Positions 31,035 through 40,500 of a DNA stretch of 64,000 nt are shown piece by piece. A program made the translations under genes and the position numbers. Every line of letters starts with the position of its first letter. Position 1 is the stretch's first letter. The DNA is from Luscinia megarhynchos (taxonomy: Eukaryota > Chordata > Aves > Passeriformes > Turdidae). The notes below the pieces were generated by a model. It was not told where the DNA came from and did not search any database. It worked only from the letters and a program-made list of their open reading frames with translations. The stretch is from positions 124,001 to 188,000 of the forward strand of contig JAPFBE010000064.1 in NCBI GenBank assembly GCA_034336665.1, written 5' to 3'.

Positions 31035-31092
31035 GCGTGGCCCCGCCCCCGCAGCCAATGGCGCCGCGTTTCCGCCGCTCGCCGCTATAAAC
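31035..31092 (+). promoter_or_regulatory. JUNB core promoter (GC box, CCAAT, TATA)
   Basis: GGCCCCGCCCCC at about 31039, CCAAT at 31054-31058 and CTATAAAC at about 31085 stand in the usual order. The ATG is at 31147, so transcription should start near 31115, leaving a short leader. TATA plus CCAAT fits an immediate-early gene. Confidence 0.8.
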
Positions 31093-31146
31093 GGGGTTTG
31101 GGCAGCGCGGGGCCGCGGGTTCCGAGTCCCGCCGCTGCCGGTGCGG

Positions 31147-31777
31147 ATGGAGCCGCCGTTTTACCGCCCGCGCCCTTCCCGAGGCGGCTTCTGCCGCCCC
31201 GAGCCGACTACGGCTCCTTACGGGGCCCGCTGCCGCAGGGGATCCCCGCCCCGGAGCCCTTCCGCGGGCTCAAACCGGCGCCGTGCCCCGACGGCGCCTT
31301 CTTCGGGGCAGCCCCGCCACCGGCAGCTTCTTCTACCCGCTCCCGGCGAGGCGCGCGACGGTTTCGGCGGCAGCTTCACCCAAGCGCTGGACGAGCTGCA
31401 CCAACCGGGGCCGCCCAACGTGGCGCTGCCGGAGCCGCCGGCGCTGACAACGGCGGCGGCGGGGATGGGGGGACCCTTCCCGGGGGCGCCCGGAGCGGGA
31501 GGCGGAGGCGGCGGAAGCGGGCGCGGATTCCCCGGAGCGGCTGCAGGCGGAGCGGCGGCGGCTGCGGAACCGGCTGGCGGCGAGCCGGTGCCGGCGGAGG
31601 AAGCTGGAGCGGATCGCGCGGCTGGAGCAGCGCGTGCGGGGGCTCCGCGCGCAGAACGCGGCGCTGGCGGCCACGGCGGCGGGGCTGCGGGCGCAGGTGC
31701 GGCGGCTGCGGGGCTCCGTGCGCGACCACGCGGGCTCCGGCTGCCCGCTGCCCCCCGGCGCCGCGCTCGGCTTCTGA
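31147..31777 (+). CDS. JUNB: JUNB, AP-1 bZIP transcription factor (compact, with frame breaks)
   Basis: JUNB dimerises with Fos or Jun proteins and binds TRE/CRE DNA sites in the nucleus. It is a single exon. The start gives MEPPFY (human MEQPFY). GSFFYPLP corresponds to the human QYFYP region, and DGFGGSFTQALDELHQ to EGFADGFVKALDDLHK. The bZIP (31535-31777) is open to TGA: ERLQAERRRLRNRLAASRCR, RRKLERIARLEQRVRGL, and on to the end GAALGF. The basic motif NRLAASRCRRRK and the redox Cys are kept. Start frame and bZIP frame differ by one base, and GSFFYP lies in a third frame, so there are at least two indels. The protein is about 209 residues against about 347 in human. The LASSELERLIV and TTTPTPP segments are not found. 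Lys is nearly absent from the bZIP. Confidence 0.94.
31535..31777 (+). CDS. JUNB: JUNB bZIP domain and C-terminus
   Basis: 80 codons plus TGA in one frame with no ATG of its own. The basic region RNRLAASRCRRRK is followed by a zipper with hydrophobic heptads (LERIARLEQRV, LRAQNAAL, LRAQVRRL) and the tail GCPLPPGAALGF, matching human GCQLLLGVKGHAF in position. Confidence 0.95.
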   Translation, partial: ERLQAERRRLRNRLAASRCRRRKLERIARLEQRVRGLRAQNAALAATAAGLRAQVRRLRGSVRDHAGSGCPLPPGAALGF

Positions 31778-31789
31778 GCCGCGTACCGG

Positions 31790-32560
31790 GCAGCGGGGAG
31801 CGGCGGGGACCCCCACGGACACCGCGGGGGGATCCCCCAAACCGGCTGGGCGCGGATAGTGGGGACCCCCTGAACACGGACCGGGGACATCTCGGTACCG
31901 GAACCCCCACGGACACCGCGGGGGGATCCCCCAAACCGGCTGGGCGCGGATAGCGGGGACCCCCATGGACACGGACCGGGGACATCTCGGTATCGGGACC
32001 CCCATGGACACTTGGGGGGGATCCCCCAAACCGGCTGGGCTCGGATAGTGGGGACCCCCATGGACACGGATCGGGGACATCTCGGTACCGGGACCCCCAT
32101 GGACACGGATCGGGGACATCTCGGTACCGGGACCCCCATGGACACGGACCGGGGACATCTCGGTACCGGGACCCCCTCGGACACCGGGGGGGATCCCCCA
32201 AACCCGCTGGGCTCGGAGCGGCGCCTCGGACCCCCACGGACACCGCGGGGGGATCCCCCAAACCGGCTGGGCGCGGATAGTGGGGACCCCTGAACACGGA
32301 CCGGGAACACCTCGGTACCGGGACCCCCACGGACACGGGACCGGGGACACCTCGGTACCGGGACCCCATGGACACGTGGACCCACGGCAGTACCGGAACC
32401 CCCACGGACACTTGGGGGGGATCCCCGAAACTGGCTGGGCTCGGATAGTGCGGACCCCCCTGGACACGGATGGGGGGCACGGCGGTACCGGGATGATTCT
32501 TGGGGACCCGCACGGACACGGACCGGGTACGCGGCGGTACCGGGATAATTCGGGAGGACC
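31790..32560. repeat. Tandem repeat in the JUNB 3' UTR
   Basis: Units of 35-60 bp with GGGGACATCTCGGTACCGGG, ACCCCCATGGACACGGACC and GGATCCCCCAAACCGGCTGG. It starts just after the stop codon and so is probably transcribed. Confidence 0.88.
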
Positions 32561-32999
32561 CCCACGGACGCGACCCCCCGTCGGTCAGGCTGCTGCTCAC
32601 ACGAATCCCCTCCCTCCCCCCCAAAACGTGGATCTGGAGGAGCTGGGGACTCCCTCAAAGGACCCCCCCGGGCTGGGGGGACCATAACGGACCAGCCCCC
32701 CCTCCCCTTAAAGGACCCTCAGGACCTGCGGGCACGGGGCCTGTGGGACGGACGGGGACCCCCAAAATGGGCTGGAGCCCCCCGCCCCCAGCTGGGCCTG
32801 GGGACCCCCCGGTGCTGGGGTCAGGCCCCTCCAAGTGCGGGATTCCGCCGGGAGGGGCTCAGTGCGCACCCCAAAGGGGGTTTTTGGGGGGGCGTATCCC
32901 CCTCGTGACGTTTACAAGACCCCCCCCCGGTGGGGAGCAGCCCCCGGAGACCCCCAAATCCCGGGGCGGGGGGCGATTTGTTGTCGCTGCTTTTTTTTC

Positions 33000-33062
33000 C
33001 TGTTTGTTTGGGTTTTTTGTACATTTGTATTTAATTAATAATAACGATATTAATTGCGGTAT
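33000..33062 (+). terminator. Probable JUNB 3' end (AU-rich, AATAAT)
   Basis: After 400 bp of G/C-rich UTR the text turns T-rich and then AT-rich: TTTTTTGTACATTTGTATTT, then AATTAATAATAACG. It resembles the end of mammalian JUNB mRNAs. AATAAT at 33037-33042 is the best hexamer; no AATAAA is present. Confidence 0.65.
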
Positions 33063-33146
33063 CGGCTCCAGTCGTGCTGAGCCGCGGTGGGGGGTGGGGG
33101 CCGTGCGTGTCTCCCCTCCCCTCCCGTGGGAAGCCCCGCGTGCGCC

Positions 33147-33238
33147 GACGTCAGTGGAAGTGGGCGGGGCCGGGGCTTTCCCCGCTGACGCAACCGTGCC
33201 CATATATGGGCAGGCGGGAGGGGGAGGGGCTGTTCCGG
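33147..33238 (+). promoter_or_regulatory. Immediate-early enhancer cluster downstream of JUNB (CRE, NF-kB-like, CArG, ETS)
   Basis: Within 92 bp lie GACGTCA (33147-33153), a GC box GGGCGGGG (about 33162), GGGGCTTTCCCC (33172-33183), TGACGCAA (33186-33193), a perfect CArG box CCATATATGG (33200-33209) and TTCCGG (33233-33238). Mouse JunB is known to have SRE and CRE elements downstream of its coding region. The position about 0.1 kb past the poly(A) region fits a conserved enhancer. Confidence 0.72.
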
Positions 33239-33399
33239 GAACCCCCTCCCGCGATTCCCGGAGGGGGGGGAGGGGGCGCGCGGCTTCCGGGACCCCCCGT
33301 CCGCCCGCACCTTCCCGGGGACCCCCCGCTCAATTCGGGGCTTCCCACCCCCATCCCCGGCCTGGCCACCCCACGGTGCTGCATCGGACACCCCCGGGA

Positions 33400-34030
33400 C
33401 ACCCCCGGGACCCCCCCTCAAACCTCTCCGGGCTGCACAGACCCCCGGGACCCCCTCCAGACCCCTTAAAGACCCCCCCAAACCTCCCCTGTGCTCACAG
33501 ACCCCGGGACCACCCCAGACCCTTCACAGACCCCGGGACCAGACCTTCCCGGTGCTCACAGACCCCGGGCCCTCCCCCCAGACCCCCAAGACCCCTCCCC
33601 AAAACCTTCCCTGTGCCCACAGACCCTCGGGACCCCCTCCAGACCCCCGGGACCCCCCCAAACCTTCCCAGTGCTCACAGACCCCTGAGGACCCCCCCAA
33701 ACCTTCCCTGTGCTCCACAGACCCTGGACCCCTCCACACCCCCGGGACCACCCCCAGACCCTTCACAGACCCCCGGGACCCCCCAAACCTTCCCGGTGCT
33801 CACAGACCCCCCGGACCCCCCCAGACCCCCAAGACCCCCCCAAACCTTCCCTGTGCTCACAGACCCTCGGGACCCCCCAGACCCCCCAAGACCCCCCCAA
33901 ACCTTCCCTGTGCTCACAGACCCCCGGGACCCCCTCAAGACCCCCAAGACCCCCCCAAACCTTCCCTGTGCTCACAGACCCCCAGGACCGCCCCCCCAGA
34001 CCCTTCACAGACCGCCGGGACCCCTTTGAC
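33400..34030. repeat. 57-62-bp minisatellite between JUNB and RNASEH2A
   Basis: About ten units carrying AAACCTTCCCTGTGCTCACA followed by GACCCCCGGGACCCCCC. No PRDX2 or other exon was found in or around it. Confidence 0.9.
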
Positions 34031-34424
34031 CCCCCCGAGCTGTTCTCCAAGCCCCGCCCATTCCGCCAAGCCCCGCCCATCCATCCAAACCACGCCCCTC
34101 ATTAAGCCCCCGCCCCGCGCGATGACGTAATCACACAACGCCACATCCCCGCGCTAAGCTCCCGCCCCAACACAAACCACGCCCCCAAAGCCGTAAATTA
34201 TTTTTAAAATCCCAATTTTTTCACTATTTCCGACGCCCTCAGCACGAATTAATCAGTTTCGGATTCCCTAAAGAAGAACCACTGAAATTCCCGCCCCTGC
34301 AGGTTTATTATCATCAATATTTCAGCTTTCCCTGCAAATCCCAAACTGCAGCCGCGCGTCTGATTAGCTGCCGGTTCAGGCCACGCCCATTCTGGCCACG
34401 CCCACTCGCGCCGTTTTCCCTGCC
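34030..34424 (+). promoter_or_regulatory. RNASEH2A promoter region
   Basis: Contains several GC/CACC boxes (AAGCCCCGCCCA, CCACGCCC), a CRE-like TGACGTAA at 34123-34130 and an AT-rich stretch (34195-34320). TGGCCACGCCCA appears just before the start codon. No TATA box is placed convincingly. Confidence 0.6.
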
Positions 34425-34545
34425 ATGGCGCTGGCCGCGCTGCTGTGCGGACCCCGCGGGCGGGTCGCTTCCCTCCCCGGTGCCTGTGCTGCAGCTGGCC
34501 CTGCGCGCTCGGCGTGGACGAGGCGGGCGGGGGGCCGGTGCCTCG
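34425..34545 (+). CDS. RNASEH2A: RNASEH2A exon 1
   Basis: Starts MALAALLCG. The conserved [13 protein letters not shown] is in another frame, so there is an indel in between; one extra C also spoils VLGPM at the junction (GTGCCTCG for GTGCTCG). The Arg of DEAGRGP reads as Gly. Donor GTGAGC. Confidence 0.82.
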
Positions 34546-37500
34546 GTGAGCGCGGGGGAGAGGAGGCGGGGAGGTGGACCGGGGTGGGTGGGAGGGGTCC
34601 CGGTGCACCGGGGGTGAGTTTGGGGGTCCGGGATTGAGTGGGAGGTGTCCCGCCACACCGGGAATTGAGTTTGGGGGTCCTGGGTTTGAGTGAGAGGGGT
34701 CCCGGCACACCGGGGATTCAATGGGAAGGGTCCCGTGTACCGGGATTGAGTGAGAGGGTCCCGGTACACCGGGGATTCAATGGGAAGGGTCCCGGTGCAC
34801 CGGGGATTGAGTGGGGAGGGTCCCGGTACACCGGGCTTTGAGTTTGGGGGTCGCGGTACATCGGGGATTGAGTGGGAAGGGTCCCGGTGCACCGGGGATT
34901 GAGTTTTGGGGTTCGGGATTGAAGTGGGAGGGGTCCCGATGTACCGAGAATTGAGTTTGGGGGCCCGGTGTTTAAGTGGGAGGGGTCCCGGTGCACCCAA
35001 GATTTGAATGGGAGGGGTCCCGGTGTACTGGGGGTTGAGTTTGGGGGTTCGGGATTGGGTGGGAGGGGTCCCGGCACACCGGGAATTGAGTTTGGGGGTC
35101 CCTATGTTTGAGTGAGAGGGGGTCCCGGGTGCACCGGGGATTGAGTGGGGAGGGTCCCTGGTACACCGGGCTTTGAGTTTGGGGGTCGCGGGTACATCGG
35201 GGATTGAGTGGGGAGGGTCCCGTGCACTGGGGGTGAGTTCGGGGGTCGCGGGTACATCGGGGATTGAGTGGGGAGGGGTCCCGGTGCACCGGGCTTTGGA
35301 GTTTTGGGGGTTCGGAATGGAAGCGGGAGGGGTCCCGGTGCACCGGGGGTGAGTTTGGGGTCCCGGGTGCACCGGGAATTGAGTTTGGGGGTCCCGCATA
35401 TCGGGGATTGAGTGGGGAGGGGTCCCAGTGCCCCGGGGGCTGAGTGGGGAGGGGTCCCGGTGCCCTGGGGTTTAATTTGGGGTCCCTGTGCCCCGGGGTT
35501 TAATTTTGGGGGTCCCTGGTGCCCCGGGTGTAATTTTGGGGTCCCGGGGTTTAAATTTGGGGGTCCCGGTGCCCCAGGGTTGGGTTTGGGGGTCCCGGTG
35601 CCTCGGGTGTAATTCTTGGGGGTCCCGGTGTGTAATTTGGGGGTCCCAGTGCCCCGGTGTGTAATTTGGGGGTCCCTGTGTGTAATTTTTGGGGTCCCGG
35701 GTGTAATTTGGGGGTCCCGTGCCCTCGGGGGTTTCAGTTTGGGGGTCCCGTGTGTAATTTTGGGGGTCCCGTGTGTAATTTGGGGGGGTCCCGGGTGTGT
35801 ACTTGGGGGTCCTGCCCCGGGGGTTTCAGTTTTGGGGGTCCTGTGTGTAATTTGGGGGTCCCGGTGTGTAATTTTTGGGGTCCTGGGTGTAATTTGGGGT
35901 CCCGGTGCCACGGGGTTCAGCTTTTGGGTGCCCTGGGTGTAATTTGGGGTCCCGTGCCACGGGGGTTCAGTTTTGGGGTGCCCCGTGTGTAATTTGGGGT
36001 CCCGTGTGTAATTTGGGGGTCCCCGTGCCCCGGTGTGTAATTTGGGGTCCCGTGTGTAATTTGGGGGTCCCGTGTGTAATTTGGGGGTCCCAGTGTGTAA
36101 TTTTGGGTGCCCCGGTGTAATTTGGGGTCCCGTGCCACGGGGGTTCAGCTTTGGGTGCCCCGGGTGTAATTTGGGGTCCCGTGTGTAATTTGGGGTCCCG
36201 TGTGTAATTTGGGGGTCCCGTGCCCCGGTGTAATTTTGGGGGTCCCGTGTGTAATTTGGGGTCCCGTGTGTAATTTGGGGTCCCGGTGTGTAATTGGGGG
36301 TCCCGTGTGTAATTTTGGGGTCCCGTGTGTAATTTGGGGGTCCTGGTGCCCCGGTGTGTAATTTGGGGGTCCCGTGTGTAATTTGGGGTCCCGTGTGTAA
36401 TTTGTGGGGTCCCGTGTGTAATTGGGGGTCCCGGGGTGTGTAATTTTGGGGGTCCCGTGTGTAATTTGGGGTCCCGTGTGTAATTTGGGGTCCCCGTGTG
36501 TAATTGGGGGTCCCGGTGTGTAATTTGGGGTCCCGTGTGTAATTTGGGGGTCCCGTGTGTAATTTGGGGGTCCCGTGCCCCTCTAGGCCCGATGGTTTAC
36601 GCCGTGTGTTACTGCCCCGTGGGAGAAACCGCCCGAGCTGCAGGAGATGGGCGTGGCAGGTGGGGTCACGGGGTCACCGGGGGTCACGGGGGTCACGGGG
36701 TCAGGGGGTCAGTGGGAAGGTCACAGGGGGTCATGGGGGGTCATGAGGGATTCTGGGGGTCACGGGGGTCAGCAGGGGTCACGAGGGTCATGGGGGTCAC
36801 GGGGGTCAGGGGAGAGTCATGGGGGTCATGGGAGGTCATGGGAAGGTCACCAGGGGGTCACTGGAGGGTCACGAGGGGGTCACAGGGGGTGACAGGGGGT
36901 CAGTGGGGGGATCGTGGGGGGAGGGGTCCTGGGGGTCACAGGGGTCACGGGGGTTTCTAGGGGTCACAGGGGTCACGGGGGGCTCAGGGAGAGTCATGGG
37001 GGTCACGGGGTCATCGGGAGGTCAGCAGGAAGGTCATAGTCATGGGGGGTTCTGGGGGTCACAGGGGGTCACGCAAGGTCACGGGGTCAGGGGGTCACAG
37101 GAGGGTCACAGGGGTCACGGGAGGGTCATGAGGGATTCTGGGGGTCACAAGGGTCATAGGATGGTCACGGGGGTCATGGGAAGGTCACAGGAGGTCACAG
37201 GGGTCACGGGAGGGTCATGGGGGTCACGGGGATCACCAGGGATTTCGGTCCCGGGGGGTCCCCTGACCCCTGTGCCCCCCCCAGACTCCAAGACTCTCCC
37301 CCAGGCCGAAGGGCTGAAGGCCTAGCGGCTGCTGGAGGTCGCCGGGATTTCTCAGTGGGGTGGGGGCTGCAGGTGCTGCCCCCGCCCACATCTCGCCTGC
37401 ATGCAGCAGCTGTGAGACCCCCGGGACCCCCAAATCCCAAAACCCCCGAAATTCCCTGGGACCCCCCGAAATCCCCCAAAATCCCGGGGACCCCCCTAAA

Positions 37501-40500
37501 TCCCCCCAAAATTCCCAGGACCCCCCTAAATCCCCCCAACCCTCCCCCCAAATTCCCTGGGGGACCCCCCCAAAATCCCCCCCCAAAATTCCTGGGACCC
37601 TTCAAAATCTCTGGGACCCCCCAAAATCCCCCCAAATCTCTCGGGCCACCCAAAAATCCCCCCAAATTCTCTGAACCCCCCAAATCCCCCCCCCAAAATC
37701 CCCCCCAAACCTCCGGGGACCCCCCAAAATCTCCCCCAAATTCCTGGGACCCCACAAAATCCCCCCCAAAATTCCCAGGACCCCCCTAAATCCCCCCAAA
37801 TCCCCCAAATCTCTGGGACCCCCAAAATCCCCCCAAATTCCTGGGACCCCCTAAATCCCTCCAAAATTCCCAGGACCCCCCAAAATCCCCCAAAATTCCC
37901 AGAACCCCCTAAATTCTCCCCCAAAATTCCCAGAACCCCCCTAAATCTCCCCCAAAATTCCCAGGACCCCCCTAAATCTCCCCAAATCCCTGGGACCCCC
38001 CAAAATCCCCCCAAAATTCCTGGGACCCCCCAAAATCCCCCAAAATTCCCAGGACCCCCCAAAATCCTCCCAAAATTCCCAGGACCCCCCTAAATATCCC
38101 CAAATTCCTGGGATCCCCCAAAATCCCCCCAAATTCCCCATAACCCCCTAAATCCCCCAAATTCCTGGGACCCCCCTAAATCCCTCCAAAATTCCCAGGA
38201 CCCCCTAAATCCCCCCAAATTCCCCCAAATCTCTGAGATCCCCCAAAATCCCCCCCAAAAATTCCTGGGACCCCCCTAAATCCCCCAAATTCCCCAGGGA
38301 CCCCCAAAATCCCCCAAAATTCCTGGGACCCCACAAAATCCCCCCAAAATTCCCCAGGACCCCCCTAAATCCCCCCCAACCCTCCCCCAAATTCCCCGGG
38401 GACCCCCCAAAAATCCCCCCAAAAATTCTTGGGACCCCCCAAAATCCCCCCAAATCTCGGCCACCCAAAATCCCCCCAAATTCTCTGAACCCCCTAAATC
38501 CCCCAAAAATCCCCCCAGTTTCCCGGGGACCCCCCTAAATCTCCCCCAAATTCCTGGGACCCCCTAAATCTCCCCCAAAATTCCCAGGACCCCCAAAATC
38601 CCCCAAAAATTCCCAGAACCCCCCTAAATCCCCCAAAATCCCCCCCAAAATTCCCAGGACCCCCTAAATCTCCCCAAAATTCTAGGACCCCTCTAAATCT
38701 CCCCCAAATCCCTGGGACCCCTAAAATCCCCCTAAAGTTCTCTGGGACCCCCTTCTAAATCCCTCTCCCAAATTCCCCCAAATCTCTGAGATCCCCCAAA
38801 ATCCCCCCAAATTCCTGGGACCCCTAAATCCCCCCCAAAATTCCCTAGGACCCCCAAATGCTCCCCTAAATTCCCAGGACCCCCCTAAATCCCCCCCCAA
38901 CCCCCCCCCCCCCAAATTTTTGGGATCCCCCCAAATTCTCAGAACCACCCTCCCCAAACTCCTCAGGACCCCCCAAATTCCTCAGGGACCCCCCAAATTT
39001 AACCCCTGCACCACCTCCTCGCCTCCCCTCTCCTCCTGCCCCCCTCCCTCCCCCACCCCACTCTGGGGGTCCCGATTTGGGGGTTCCCACTGGGGTTCCC
39101 AATTTTGAGTGTCCCAATTTGGGGGTTTCCAATTTAGGGTTCTCAATTTGGGGTTCCCTTTTTCGGATTCCCAATCTGGGGGTTCCCACTTGGGGGTTCC
39201 CACCTTTGGAGGTTTCGATTTGGGGGTTCTAATTTGGGGTTCGGACCCGGGGGTTCCCAATTTGGGGGTTCCAAATTTGTTGGGGGTTCCCAATTTGGGG
39301 GTTCCCAGTTTGGGGGGTCCCAATTTGAGGGTTCCCAGTTTTTGGGGGGTTCCCACTTCGGTGATTCCCAATTTGGGGGTCTCAATTTGGGGGTTCCCAA
39401 TTTTGGGGTTCCCAATTTCGGTGATTCCCAATTTGGGGTCCCAAATTTGGGGTTCCCAATTTGAGGGTTCCAATTTCGGTGATTCTCAATTTGGGATTCC
39501 CAATTTCGAGTGTCCCAATTTGGAGGTTCCAAATTTTTGGGGGGGTTCCCAATTTCGAATCTCCCAATTTGAGAGTTCCCAGATTTGGGGTTCCCAATTT
39601 CGGGGTTCCAATTTGGGGTTCCCAATTTGGAGGTCCCAAATTTGGGAGTTCCCAATTTCGGGGTTCCAATTTTGGGTTCTTAATTTGGGGTTCCCAATTT
39701 GTGGGTTCCCAATTTCAAGCGTCCCAATTTCGGGGTTCTCAATTTGGGGGTTCCCAATTTGGGGTTCCCAATTTTGGGTTCCCAATTTGGAGGTTCCCAA
39801 TTTTTGGGGGGGTTCCCAATTTCGAATGTCCCAATTTGAGGGTTCCCAGATTTGGGGTTCCCAATTTTGGGTTCCCAATTCGGGGTTCCCACTTGAGGGT
39901 TCCCAATTTGGGTGTTCCACCTTTGGGTTCTTAATTTGGAGTTCCCAATTTGGGGGTTTCCAATTTGGGGGTTCCTAAATTTGTGGTTCCCAATTTCGAA
40001 TGTCCCACTTTGGGGTTCCCAAATTTGGGGTTCCCAATTTCGAGTGTCCCAATTTTGGGGTTCCCAATTTGAGGGTTCCCAATTTGGGGGTCCCAATTTG
40101 AGGGTTCCAAATTTTTTGGGGGGGTTCCCATTTTCGAATGCCTCAATTTGGGGTTCCCAATTTGGGGGGTTCCCAATTTGGGGTTTCCAATTTCGGTGAT
40201 TCCCATTTTGGGGGTTCCAAATTTTTGGGGGTTCCCAATTTCGAGTGTCCCAATTTGGGGGTCCCAAATCTGGGGTTCCCAATTTGGGGGTTCCACTTCG
40301 GTGATTCCCAATTTTGGGATTCCAAATTTTTGGGGGGTTCCCATTTTCTAATGTCCCAATTTGGGGTTCCCAATTTGGGGGTCCCAATTTGGGGGGTTCC
40401 AATTTTGGGTTCCCAATTTGGGGTTCCCTTTTTTCGGTGATTCCCAATTTGGGGTTCCCAATTTCGGTGATTCCCAATTTGGGGGTTCCCAATTTCGGGG

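Noticed and set aside
33400..34424. PRDX2 expected between JUNB and RNASEH2A
   Set aside because: Neither strand shows the FYPLDFTFVCPTE-type or other peroxiredoxin motifs; only a minisatellite and a promoter are present.
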